A stretch of DNA of 64,000 nt from Eulemur rufifrons (lineage: Eukaryota > Chordata > Mammalia > Primates > Lemuridae). Each line of letters starts with the position of its first letter. Within the stretch, counting starts at the first letter, position 1. The position numbers and the translations under genes were made by a program. The notes under the pieces were generated by a model that was not told the DNA's origin, did no database searches, and was given only the letters and a program-made list of their open reading frames with translations. The DNA is taken from assembly GCF_041146395.1 (NCBI RefSeq), contig NC_090989.1, forward strand, positions 54,462,501-54,526,500. Reading direction: 5' to 3'. Positions 13,850 to 25,489 of this stretch are shown piece after piece.

Positions 13850-15395
13850 ACTGCTAACCTGATTCTTGCAACAGAACACTTACAGCCCCATAATTTTTTT
13901 GCCTGCTTCTCTATTGCCTACTTTATCATTTCTAAAACATGTAAAAAATCTCGAACATCTCATTCTTTAAGGCAACAGGGCAATTTAAATTATCTTCATA
14001 ATTAGGAATTTCTGTCTCTCTATAAATGAGAAAGAGGCTCTGAATGTTTCTAACCTTTCAAAGTCAAATGTGTTTATGTTGTTTCTGAAGATAACTATCA
14101 TTCCCCAAGCCTGTGGTGTTTTCAATGAAAGAAATTACTTCCCTTTGCACAGCTGAATCCAATTGCTTTTCACTTGAAAGTGTATTGCTTATTCATCTGA
14201 GTGTTTTATTATGTCCATGTCCTATAATTATCCTTTAATTAAATAATGGCACAAGGTAATATACCAGTGAAGATATTCTGGGGACTCAACATACAAACGA
14301 ATTGTAGGATGATACTACTTGAAGCAGTATCTAGAGTAGGGAATGCATAAAGAAATTTGATATTACAGAAGAGTAAAGGTTTCCTAACTTTCTAAGATAA
14401 ATGAATATAAGCTAACATCCACAAAAGTCAATTCAGTCCACAATTGTCTTTCAGTCCAAGAGTGCCAATTCTTCCTGAAAAACTTCTTCAAAATATCAAA
14501 ATAACACTACTTTTAGATTCTTCTTCTGTTGCTTTTGATGAGTGTCTGGGCTATTATTATTGAAAATTTTTACTGTGTTTACATGGTGTGAATCAGTGAG
14601 AGTTCCCTTTCACTGAATGTCCAACTTCTGTTAACTTTAGTCCTCTCCTGCTTGTTGGCTTTTCAATATTAGTTGGTTAATTAAAAATGAGAGACACTTG
14701 TGTCATTGTGTCCAAAGTACTTCCCAATCATGTGTTTTTTATGGTTCAGAAATGTGAAAATCATTCTTTTAGGCAGCCAGGGAGGAAGACAATAACTCTC
14801 CTTTCAAATATGTTGGACACAGTGCCTAGGAAGCACTTTGGCATTTTATTAAAAGGAAAGAAACTCAAGAGGATATTCCACATTTCTTCAGCAACATTTA
14901 AGCTATTGGAAGCATTTCTATACTTGTCAGTCCCCAAGCTGGTATAATGGTTTCTCTGAAGCCCCCAGACCAAGATAGCTTTTCTGTTAAGCTTATATGA
15001 CTTTGCCATTGCTGACTTTGGGTCCACGGACCCTACTAAGTCTTTTTACTTGGTCCACTCTGGATGTCTCTGTGAGCATGTTTGGAATCAGGAGTTGTCA
15101 TGATGTCTTAGACCCTAATATGTCAGCCTAGCTCATTACTCTGTTGGGCCTTTTTTGACACTTAAACATTTTTTGAAAATTTATCCTTACTCATCTAGTT
15201 ATAGATTTTTTCAGCTGCATATTTTCAGAAAAGTGGTTCCTCTGTTACAAAATTGTCAAAACGAAGAGCTTTTCCTCTAGGCTTATTTGATTAAAGCTTC
15301 AGTATTGGTAGGGAAGGGGGCTCCACACTGAGTAGCCTGATGTGCAAACTTTTTGAATATCAAGGAAACACACAATCATATGTTCTACAGGAAGA
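13850..15395. other. Unique-looking sequence
   Basis: No gene is visible. Overlapping short frames on both strands at 14687-15027 (86 and 88 codons) have no domain I recognise. They overlap antisense to each other, which argues for chance. Confidence 0.4.
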
Positions 15396-15399
15396 ACAG

Positions 15400-15625
15400 T
15401 AATAATAATATGAACTGCAATGTATAATAGATGCCATGCCTCTGCTATTTGCTTTGGGTATAGTATTTCTGCATTCATAACACTTCTGCAAGGTAGTTAT
15501 TACTATTTCTATTTGGCAGTCAAAACTGAGGCTCACAGAGTTTAATTAGTTGACCAAGCTCATACAGCCATTAACTTTCAAAGACTGGCCCTTAATCTAA
15601 GTCTCTCTGACTCTTTTCATAAAAG
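15400..15625 (-). mobile_element. MIR SINE, minus strand
   Basis: The text follows the antisense MIR order: '...gtagttattactatttctatttgg...', 'aactgaggctcacagag', 'ttgaccaagctcatacagcc', '...ctctctgactc'. It is a worn tRNA-derived SINE core with no internal promoter or coding role inferred. Confidence 0.75.
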
Positions 15626-15679
15626 CACAGTCATTACCTCATTGTCACTAATTCTGTTATCAAAGCTTCATTCTGGCCT

Positions 15680-15845
15680 TGAAAAATTTACCTGAGTTAT
15701 ATAATCTTTCTGAGCCTCGGTATATTTTCTGTAAAAGGGAAATAATAATTCTTATCCACCTCAATGAACTTGAGTGAAGATGAAGTAGAATCACGTGTAT
15801 AAACAGTTTTGTAGATATAATTCACTATAATGGTTAATAAACATC
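15680..15845 (+). mobile_element. MIR SINE fragment, plus strand
   Basis: Sense MIR wording, 'ctttctgagcctcggtat', 'ctgtaaaagggaaataataa', then 'tggttaataaa', lies immediately after the antisense MIR. The two form an inverted SINE pair about 50 bases apart. Confidence 0.65.
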
Positions 15846-15849
15846 TTAA

Positions 15850-16570
15850 TAATATTAACTACAATATTTTGAATAACAATTATAATTATAGCTCAAGTGA
15901 TTGGGGAAGTGAAAGCAAGGAAGGTCTTGAATAATTCCAAACCACATTCAGTACAAATCTGGTCAAAACATGGTACGAAAGCTATTAAATGCAAACTTTA
16001 TTTGCTTAAAATTATATCCTATATTTAGAAACACATTTAAAGAAAACAGTTTTGCAGATATTGCCAAGAAAAGGTAAAAATTTAAAAATACAGTAGTTAA
16101 GGAACACTGAAGATAACATAAATTCCTTGAACAATGGACAAAATTACTCTCACCTTGTTAAAGTAGACCATGTTTTTCCTCATATTCTAGAATGGGACCT
16201 GGGTTAGCCAGGCTCAATCTATGTCTTCTTCACATCCCTTCTTTACCTGATTTCTCCACCCAAATTTCAAATATTTGTTACAAATGCAATTTATGGTCAC
16301 AATTTTGTACTACTCCCACCCAAGTCCCAAATAGACAGAAGGAGGTTAGTCTTGCTCCTGAGGATTGCAACTCTGATTAAAACTACATAGTAGCTAATCT
16401 AGAGTACACTCTCCTCACTTTAATTTGTAAATAATGTTACACGATTGTAAAATAGGAGACACTTTTGGATACAGGGACATGATCCAAAGTGGACTTTATT
16501 GCTTTTGCTCCCTTCTATCTCATAACCCAATCTTCCTATCATAGGTGAAACTACATTTCAAGTACTGTTT
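15850..16570. other. Unique-looking sequence
   Basis: No gene or named repeat is visible. Confidence 0.4.
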
Positions 16571-16589
16571 TAGGGAATTATTTTCTTTT

Positions 16590-16765
16590 ATTCTCTCTCT
16601 CTTTTCTCTCTTTTTCTACTTTTGCTTTCTCTCTTCTTCACCTTCTCTCTCTTTCTCTTAATAGAGAAATAGAGATAAAAAGACTAGATAGGTATAGATT
16701 TATACATATATATAATGGATAGATAGATATGTACACACACACATGCACTCACACACACATATTCC
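16590..16765. repeat. CT-rich tract followed by TA/CA simple repeats
   Basis: A polypyrimidine stretch (16590-16660) leads into GATA/TAGA-like units and then (CA)n (16733-16760). It is simple-sequence DNA with purine/pyrimidine asymmetry. Confidence 0.8.
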
Positions 16766-16769
16766 TCCC

Positions 16770-18028
16770 ACCCTGGCTATAATAGCAGTGTATGCTTTGA
16801 TTTACAATTCTAATTTTTATGTTTCTTGAGCATAGTTAGTTTCAAAATAATTTTATTTCAACCTCATATGGCACAGAGCAGTTAAACAGCTGCAGTGGGA
16901 GAGCAGTGGGTAAAGGGAACATGAAGAACAGGTACTCAGAGTCAGAGTTATGAAGAAGTGATTCATTATGGGACATTAGAGAAAGAGAGATTATGAGACA
17001 AGTTCTTCTATCTAGACTCCCAACCCCTACCCTTGCCACATTCACACCACCCCTTTGAAAAAAGATCAAAATACAGTAAACAGGGACTAATACAACTATA
17101 TTCTTACATAGCTAGAAAATGGAACTGCAGCCTCCAGTACTTCACTCAGTTGCCCTCTCTAGCGCCTTAGTTTTTCTGCATTACAATGCTTTGACATCAC
17201 ACAGGGGACTGCAGTCTCTCATATTTGGTATCTAAGGCAGATTTGTTGACACAGTCTGAACATTTCATAAAAAAGTGTATTCTTGGAAACATAATATTCT
17301 AACCACTGAAATGCTTGTAAAGTACAACAAAGTGAGAACTTGATTGGAACATAGATTTGTAGGTCAAGAAGGACTTGGTTACACAGTTTAACAGCACAGT
17401 TTAACAGCCTGTATTAAAGGAAAAAAGATGAGACATTCAAGAGATACACAGGTTGCTTTAAGGCCCATGTAGGGAGTGGAATGCCTGCATGTGTATTACA
17501 AGACAATACATAGAGAAAAATGTGTAATAAAGTCATCTTAAGTCATTATAAATCACTATACAGGAAAAAAACCCCTCATTTTCAAAATATCTTAATCCAA
17601 AGTTATCCCTTTTCTTTTTTACCTAAACCACAACACATGTATTTCATAATTCAGAAAGAGAAGTAAAATGAATTTCCTAGTTTAAGTAATGTCTCATTTT
17701 GTTGCTTTTGCTTCTTTGGAACTACAAAATAAATCCAAAGATGATTGAATAATTTAGCTCAAAATGTTATTTTTAGGCCAATATGAATATTGGGAATATT
17801 GGCAAAATTGAATATTTGGAATAATATAGCCCATTTTCTTAAATATCATTTGATAATTATATATTAATTTATGAATAATTTATGGCCATAATTCTACCAT
17901 GATGATGCTTTTACTGTTCTACAGTTTCAAATGTTTAAACTTTTAGTACTTAGTGTTAAACATATGGATTTTTAGTTCAAATAATTTAGTCTTAAAAAGA
18001 AAACTTGGAAAATTAAATCGCTAAGTCT
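16770..18028. other. Unique-looking AT-rich sequence
   Basis: No gene is visible. A short direct repeat 'cacagtttaacag' occurs twice in tandem around 17383-17408. No repeat family is assigned. Confidence 0.4.
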
Positions 18029-18036
18029 GTCTATAC

Positions 18037-20497
18037 CAGGGGTGGGGAACCTTTTCTTGTGGGCAGGCCACATTAGTTTAGCTATAATCAAATAAGACTG
18101 CATTCAAGAAACTTCAATGAGATATACTTAAAAATGTACATTATTTTGTAAAACTCTAATGACTATGTACTTAATAATTTCAAAAAGTGAAAACTATTTG
18201 TTTATTTTAAAGTTAACTAACCTCTTAATGACTTTGTTGTATCTGCTTTTTGTTGGAAAGTATTTGAATAATTGCTTGCAGCATGGAGGTCCGCAGCTTC
18301 AGTTATCCTCTAGACAGGTATCAGTCATTTGTGGCCTTAAAGGAGTCTTGATTTGGGTTAGGTAGGAGAATGTACATTTGCAGCAATAAGTGGTTGAAAA
18401 GCAGCAAAACATTTTTCAGACAAGTGACCAAAGGTGGGGTATTCTCTACTGCATTTTTCCATATTTCAATTGTATCTTTCTTAGCATCAAACAATGACTT
18501 TAAAATGTCATCTACTGAGAGTTCAGTCAATTCCATTTGTAGCTCTTTAGGTGCCTTGGTGGTAACAACTAGGTGAGGCTGAAATGCCAATTTGAGTGTG
18601 ATGTCATGATTCTCGAAGTCAACGAATCTTTCATTGTATTCTCCAATTAATAGGTCTATAACAACTACATGTTCTTCAAATGATTCACGTATCATCCTGT
18701 TCATCAATGACTTTTGCTAACTGGGAAAAATGTTCATCTGAAAGTTCCTGTTAAAGAAGTGTTTTGAAAAAAAAAAAGATAGCTTTTTTCGAAATGCTTG
18801 GACTTTTTGCCACATATCACATATATAGACTTAGCTTTACTTTGCAAAGAAATATTAAAGTCATTTTGATTTGACATGATATCACACAGAAATGCTGCAT
18901 TCCTATAGAAATCTTCTTTGAATAATTCACATTGCTGATTCTGTTCTTCATAAAATTTAACTGTCTGTTCTCATGGAAATAAAATTTTGGCTAACACCTG
19001 TCCTGGTGATAGCCAGTGCATTTTAGAATGATATGGCAAATCCACACTGAATACCTCATCCTTCAACTTTACCATGTTACCAAACTGATTATGCTGTGTT
19101 GCATTTGCATGAAAATAGTTAATAATACTTATAACTTGTTGCTAAGTGTCACTTAAAATAGTAGTTTTAGCACAGAGATTGTGCTGATGTAAGATACAAT
19201 GAAATGAGAGCATCTGGATCTTTTAATACTTTTATGTGTACAATAAACCCTTCATGTTTTCTTGTCATGGAAAGTGCACCATCTGTATATACACTCACTA
19301 AATTTACCAAATTCAGTCTAACTTAATGACATTTATCTTGAAAGTTGTTGAAGATATCTATTCCCTGTGTTCTGTTCACAAGAGTGCCCAAAGCAAGTAA
19401 CTCTTTATAGCAAAGAAATCTTCTATAATGATGTGAATGAAGTATAAAACCTGTGCCAAGTCAGTATTATCAGTTGATTTATCCAAAGCAATTGGATAAT
19501 ATATATTTTCCTTTTGAAGTATTGCACGAAGTTGTTCTGTTAAGTTGAAGGCTAATTCATGCTGCTAATCATTATGATTCTCCTTGAAAGCGGCAGTTGT
19601 TTGTACTTTGAAACGTTATTGGGGTCTAAGCGTCCTACAACTTTGACAATGCATTCTTTTGCAATTTCTACATCACTGAAAGGTTTCATTTTTTTTTTCT
19701 TGAGTATATAAGCTATTTTATAAGTTGCTTCAGTGGCATTATTACCAGGTCTTATTGCTGCTTGAAAGAATTGTCTTTACTTTTGCTTTTCATCTTTTAA
19801 TTTCTGCAATACAACCTTTCATGCCTCTCTCTCTAATTTGAAATATTTGTGGTCATTATCAGTGTTATAATGCTGATGAACATTGAATTTCTTTAATGTT
19901 GGTACTGCAGTATCACAAAGCAAGCAAATCATCTTATCTTTAGCAGAAACATAATATTGCAATTCCCAATCCTTGTTAAAAAAATCTGTTTTCTTCCTTC
20001 AGTGCTCTCTTGTTCTTCTTTGACATGATGGGCTGTTAAGCAGACAGAATTAAAAAGTACTGTCGAGCTGTGCAACTATTCACAATTCCACTTCAAACAG
20101 AAACACAGCACACCATTGTCAAAAGCTGATAACAGACTGGCATACTTGACCCCCATAAACTCTTACCAATTCATCTTCATGTTGTAGTGGCACCAGTCAC
20201 ATGGACGAAGTTAGAACTAAATCATGAGCATAGCAGAAGTTAATTTAGTCCTTATGGCTTACTAATGTTCTAACTGTGCTGGTCATTCTGGGAGGATTAT
20301 TTTATTGAAACTTATTTTATTCTTCGGTATTTTAAATGGGTGAATTTTAAAAATAAAATAAAAATATAAAAGATGAACAAAAATGTATTAATAAAAATAA
20401 AAGGATTTGCTCTGTAAATTTGAATTCAGTCAAAAAGCCACACTTAAGGACCTAGAAGGCCACATGTGGCCTTAGGACTGCAGGTTCCCCACCCCTG
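18037..20497 (-). mobile_element. Complete hAT DNA transposon
   Basis: A 2461-bp element has near-perfect terminal inverted repeats: 'caggggtggggaacc' at 18037 and 'ggttccccacccctg' ending at 20497. It is flanked by an 8-bp target duplication with one difference ('gtctatac' at 18029-18036, 'gtctacac' at 20498-20505). Eight-base duplications and CAG...CTG ends are the mark of hAT elements. The minus strand carries a broken transposase (next entry). No other element has landed in it, which is unusual in this window. The repeat subfamily is not named here. Confidence 0.95.
18315..20026 (-). pseudogene. hAT transposase pseudogene (BED finger + dimerisation domain)
   Basis: Read on the minus strand, the gene opens at the ATG at 20026 with MSKKNKRALKEENRFF and then a stop. 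A BED-type zinc finger follows in another frame, with the C-x2-C pair (ICLLCD) near 19911-19933 and the H...H side near 19852-19889. The long middle (RNase H-like core) has many stops and frameshifts. The largest surviving open piece (18321-18707, 128 codons) includes EHVVVIDLLIGEYNERFVDF and ELSVDDILKSLF. It ends in the hAT C-terminal dimerisation region, where a frame change is needed near 18440-18460. The layout matches Charlie-type transposases from which host genes such as GTF2IRD2 and ZBED relatives derived. That is family knowledge; nothing here suggests domestication, because the frame is wrecked. It would have catalysed excision and integration with 8-bp duplications. Confidence 0.88.
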
Positions 20498-20505
20498 GTC
20501 TACAC

Positions 20506-20755
20506 TATGATGGGAATCCTGAAGGATCCATTGAACACTGAGAGAATCACCCAAATTAACCTTTCAACTTTGTACAACATTCCAAACCTAAAAATTATTG
20601 GTGTTTGACTATAAAATCATATCTTGAGTTTTCTAGAGTTGAATTTTTCTATATGAACCTAAGACAAAAGCAACAAACAGGTAAAGTCTCACACCTGGAA
20701 TCCTATAATGAAGTTATAGATACAGCTGATACTATATTTTGAATGCCTGAATGTT
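20506..20755. other. Unique-looking sequence
   Basis: No gene or repeat is recognised. Confidence 0.4.
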
Positions 20756-20759
20756 ACTG

Positions 20760-21240
20760 ATGGAGACCCATGGAAAAATTTCAAGCAAAAAGGTGACATA
20801 AGTACATTAGAAAATTACTCTGGCAGTTAAAGGATTCTGTAGTAGTCAAAGAAAACTTTTATAGGACTATGAATGTGGTCCAGCATGGCATTGTGGTGGG
20901 AGAGTGATGGAAGGACAGATTCAGGGAACTTTTAATAATCAGAATCTATAGAATTTGCTGATCAATTAATTGGATGCATACCTAGAGAGGGAGAAAGAAG
21001 GCTATAGTGAGTCATAGGTCAGCTAAGTAAAGGTGAAATCATTCCCCAAGGTAGCTCTAAAGAAGGAGGGGCAAGCTTTCAGAGAAGATAATGAATCTCT
21101 TTTGGGACACCATGTGATTGAGGGCCCAGTGAGGACATAGAAATGCAAGCGTGGATATAGAATTTTGGTCTGAGTTGTCAGCATTTGCATATAGAAGGTC
21201 TCAGAAGCCTATTATACATTAATAAATGGGTTAACACATA
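20760..21240 (+). repeat. Old dispersed mammalian repeat, unnamed copy 2
   Basis: The order 'aaaaaggtgacataagtac', 'aattactctggcagtta', '...gtagtagtcaaag', '...gatgcatacctagagagggag' and 'gtcagcatttgcatatagaagg' follows the same unnamed mammalian repeat family as the stretch near 2890-3470, but covers its later part. It is non-coding. Confidence 0.5.
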
Positions 21241-21244
21241 TAAA

Positions 21245-22960
21245 GCCTAGAACAACGACTGGCACATGGAAAGAACTCAGTAAATGTTAGCTACTACTAT
21301 GATCCCTCAGGAAGAGTTTGCCAAGTTAGTAGAAAAATAAGACAGACCTTTGAAAAATGCTTTTGTCCTCTGAAAGTCATGTTATAAAATCAACACATAA
21401 TGTATGAGGACTGAGATGTGAAAAAGTCATTGGAAAGAAAAATAACTCTCATAAGACTTTACTAGAGTTACTAAGATAGCTATTAGTATTACTTTGAGGC
21501 AGTTGCAATTGCTAAGTCCTTCTTATTTATTTTTAAATTTTAATTATTAATTTAAGTTTTACATTATGACAATTTAAAAAATAAATATTCAAAACAAACT
21601 CCCAAAAGTTGTATCAACATACGTCAACAGTTTCACTTTAGCTACCTAACAGACAATGTGTACTGATTGATGGCAAGGACCACATCTTCTGCATATTTTT
21701 CTTCCTCACAGAACATATCACAGTATTTTGGACATAGCACACTTTGTATAAACATTGGACGAAGGGATGAGTACATGAATACTTACTGTGCACACTGTTA
21801 AGCTGCACAATGATTGACTTTTTTTTTTTTTTTAACAACTGCCTGAATGTAAAAATGATTGACTCACTAGCAGTAAGGAATAAGTGTAGACAAAGTACTA
21901 GTAAAGGAGAGAGAAGATGTTTTAGATGTTGAAGTTGAGGGGAGTCAGGTTTCAGAGATGCAGAGAACGCTATAGGTATGGGGTTTAAAGGCCAAAAGGA
22001 GCAGTTCAGAAAGGAGTCAAAATCAGAAGCCCAGAGATGAAGCTTTAAAAGTTGCCAGGCATGGAGGCTGTCTTCAGGTTTTTATATTTAGTCTCACAGC
22101 CAGACGTTTCTGGATTAAAGGTCCATCTGTTACTGTTTCACAGTGTGTATTGTTGACAGCCACCCCAAGAAAAAAAAATTTTCCATGATTAGATTATCTG
22201 CATAAAGGAACTTCAGTTTTCCTATTAAGTGCCTGTGTTCACTGTGGAAACCAGGACTTTTTAGTAAAGTAGCAAAGAATCTTTTTCTGCGTGTATGATA
22301 GTTGATAAAACAAAACAATATGACATATGTAGGGCACAATTTTCCCCATGTCAAATGACAATAACTATATGGAGGCCACTCTTATATCTTTATTTACTAA
22401 AAATACCATTAAGATGCTATCACTTCTCGGTCACTAAAATGTTACTGGTTGGGTATACATGAGAGGTGGTTATAAGAAAACAATTTTCTACATAGTGAAT
22501 TAACTTTGAATATCGTGCCTAATTAATGTTAGTTATGTGCCGGGCTCTGTATAACTGAGTTTCAGGAAGGCAGAATTTTTTCAGGAAGGCAGAATCCCCC
22601 TAGGCGTTGAGGATTTAGCTGTGAACTAAATCAATATAGCTTTCCTACTGGAAAGCACCCATGGTAGGCCTACTTGTTAAACATTTACGTGAGTGGATGA
22701 GGATACTGCAGTGAATGAAATTCTTATGCCAAGTAGTGTGACCAGACATTGGAGCAGCACACACGTTACCAGAGGGACTCTGGGGCTGCTCTAGGCTACC
22801 CTACATACTGTGTATGTTTGGTGGATTCTGGTGCCAGGAGGATCTAGACTGTTCTCAGCTATTTTCTGACTTGCACATACCTGAAGATGAGCAAGTATAG
22901 AAAGGCTCCTTTCTACTTGGGGTGGTTACTCTGAAGGCATTCTTTCTATACTCCAACTAT
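21245..22960. other. Mostly unique sequence
   Basis: No gene is visible. It includes a T-run at 21820-21834, and a direct tandem duplication of 'ttcaggaaggcagaat' at 22560-22597. A rough match to an old repeat around 21930-22080 could not be assigned. Confidence 0.4.
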
Positions 22961-22961
22961 C

Positions 22962-23490
22962 TTTTTTTTTTTTTATTTTTGTTATTCTTATTTCAGCATA
23001 TTGAGGGGGTACAAAAGTTTAGGTTATGTATATTGCCCTTGCCCCCCCAGCCCCCCGAGTCAGAGCTTCAAACGTGTCCATCCCCTAGACAGTGCGCATC
23101 GCACTCATTATGTATGTATCCACCCATACCCTCCCCCTCCCACATCTGCCCAACACCCCATGAATGTTATTCTTGAATGTGCTCTTAGGTGATGATCAGT
23201 GAAACCAATTTGATGGTGAGTACATGTGGTGCTTATTTTTCCATTCTTGGGATACTTCACTTGGTAGAATGGGTTCCAACTCTTTCCAGGAAAATACAAG
23301 AGGTACTATATCACCATTGTTTCTTATAGCTGAGTAGTACTCCGTGGTATACATATACCACATTTTATTAATCCATTCATGTACTGATGGGCACTTGGGT
23401 TGTTTCCACATCTTCGCAATTGTGAATTGTGCTGCTGTAAACATTTGGGTGCAGATATCTTTGTTATAGAATGTCTTTATTTTTCTTTTT
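22962..23490 (-). mobile_element. L1 3' end, minus strand (strepsirrhine type)
   Basis: The insertion begins with a 13-base T run and 'tattcttatttcagcatat', then C-rich antisense 3'UTR ('gcccccccagccccccgag'). Antisense ORF2 C-terminal text follows ('ggtgatgatcagtgaaacca', 'atagctgagtagtactccg'). The encoded minus-strand piece (23196-23444) includes MWYMYTTEYYSAIRNNGD and ends ...YSPSNWFH, the usual C-terminus of this L1 group. It is strongly 5'-truncated at about 0.53 kb. The target duplication is not clear. Confidence 0.92.
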
Positions 23491-23494
23491 CATC

Positions 23495-24885
23495 TAGTCT
23501 TCTACACAGGATGAGCTGAAAGACTTCTTCTGAATGTAAAACACAGATTATGAGCAAAATTGAGAAGATTACATGAGGGCTATGAACCAAGATATCATGT
23601 TTGCTGATGTTCTAGGACTTTGCTATGAAAAGGATAATCGCTGGATGAGCAGCAATGGGTGGCACCAATGCAGACTTGAGTGCCCCTCCACGGTTACTGA
23701 ATTAGAATCCTCATTTTGACAGATCCCTAGGTGATTCCCATGCACATTAAAGAGAAGCAGTGTCTCGGGGCCTCTGGAGAATGTGGTTTATATTCAGGTA
23801 AGTCATTTCCTAGGTCTAAGAATAAGGGACAAAACTGAATGTACTGGGTGGTCTCTAGTTTACACTCCTAGAATAAGAGAAGCATCTCAGTAATCATGTG
23901 GTCTAATTTCTAGATTTAAACTGGGACCCATGGAGATTCCAACACAAACTGCTACAACAAACTGAAAGACACAAGTTCTTTTTTGAAAAAACTCTTTGAA
24001 ATTGTGATCTTGTACAAACATGATTAGAGTTTAACTTGATTTGCCTTATTAATTTTAATCCCAACATTAGAAACTGGGTCAAGGATACACATCAAATATT
24101 TAAAAGATTCTGAGGAAGGAAGTAGGGAGAAGTTTCCATGTCCTAAGAAATACACTGGTAGTCTGAGATATGGACTAAATGCATGCCCAAGGCCTTTCAC
24201 TGCATTGCCACAATGTATGTATATACTTCCAGTCTAATTATTTGCCATAAGCTACCACACATTCTTCATTTCAGCTAAGTTTCTGAAAATAATACAAAAC
24301 AGGACAGGGCAGGGTCCTGTTTTGTGCTTCTGTGTCTGTGAATCCAAATATTTTATCAGAATATATGTCATTTCTTCCCTGTGAAAACTTGAGGATCTGG
24401 TGACATCATACACTTGTCACAAACCTGAAATGAGATAATATATATGAAAGGACCCTGTGGCCTCTGAAGAGTTACAGTATGTTCAGATGCTAGATTTGGG
24501 GGTTTTGTTATTATAATAATTGTTATGCTTACAAATAATTATAATTATTAGTAGTATCATTACAATTACTGTTACTACTACTACAACATCTGTAATAATA
24601 ATAAACAGAATGGTGTGCTAATAGAGTAAATGTCTTAAAGTAAGCTTTACAATTTCTAGGTATGAAAATTTGAAGAATCTACTCTCTCTTCATTTTATTT
24701 TCTTATCACTACAAAGAAATCTATATTGCCCAAAACATAAGTTCTGTCTCAGTTTGGGTTTCTCTAGAAGTAAGAATTGATTTTTAGTACAAATAGTTAA
24801 TTTTTTAAGGAACAGCAGAAGGGAAACAGGGAAATGACACAGGAAGGGAAGCCTGCTAATAAGTACTGTACTTTTCAGCCAGCTG
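23495..24885. other. Unique sequence with a MER5A-like fragment and ATT/TAA-rich patch
   Basis: At 23692-23765 'actgaattagaatcctcatt' and 'gatccctaggtgattcccatgcacattaaag' follow MER5A (plus strand). At 24505-24605 there is an AT-only stretch built from 'ataataatt' and 'actactactac' units. No gene is visible. The stretch 24740-24880 has LTR-like wording but no confident match. Confidence 0.5.
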
Positions 24886-24889
24886 CCAC

Positions 24890-25162
24890 TGTAGCCTTAA
24901 TCTTGCAGGGGAACGTTTGTAAACATGATCATAGAAACATAGATAGTGATGTGGTCATAAACCAAGGAATGCAGGCGGCCTCTAGAAACTAGAAAATACA
25001 AGGAAAGTTACCAGAAGGAATACAGCCTTATCAACGCCCTGAATTTAGCTCATTAAGACCTGTTTTGGACTTCTGAACTCCAGAACTGTAAGACAAATGT
25101 GTGTTGCTTTTAGCCGTTAAATTTGGTATAATTTGTTACAGCAGCCACAGAAACTTGTACAG
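24890..25162 (+). mobile_element. MLT1-type MaLR LTR, plus strand
   Basis: The order '...gtcataaaccaaggaatgcaggcggcctctagaa', 'ttggacttctgaactccagaactgtaagac' and 'taatttgttacagcagccacagaaac' is that of the 3' half of an MLT1 LTR. The 5' half is worn or missing. It is a fossil LTR retrotransposon remnant with no coding content. Confidence 0.8.
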
Positions 25163-25164
25163 AT

Positions 25165-25485
25165 TTAGTGAAAAAAATAAACCTCTTAAAATTAATAAGG
25201 ACAAGGAGCTGAAGTATTCATATGCCCTCTCCCAAGTCTTTTCAGTTTAGGGCTACTGCTATTAGTTTTCATTCCCTTCAAATAAAAAGAACTGCCTTTA
25301 TTGGTTGTGAAATAAAGGCTTCAGGCATCTAGATACAGAAATTGGCAACTGGCAGTTAGTTAACCAAGAAAAAATCTAAGGAACGAGTAAGGGTGGGCTT
25401 GGACAATCTGATACAAAGACTAAATGAGATTATGTAAACATACATGTTGCTTGGTGTCCCATAAAATGACTGCATGAAAAATGTT
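25165..25485. other. Unique-looking sequence
   Basis: No gene or named repeat is visible. Confidence 0.4.
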
Positions 25486-25489
25486 ACCT

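Noticed and set aside
18037..20497. SPIN-type horizontally transferred hAT
   Set aside because: The terminal repeats 'caggggtggggaacc' do not read like the SPIN ends I recall, and the heavy decay suggests an older element. A search could overturn this.
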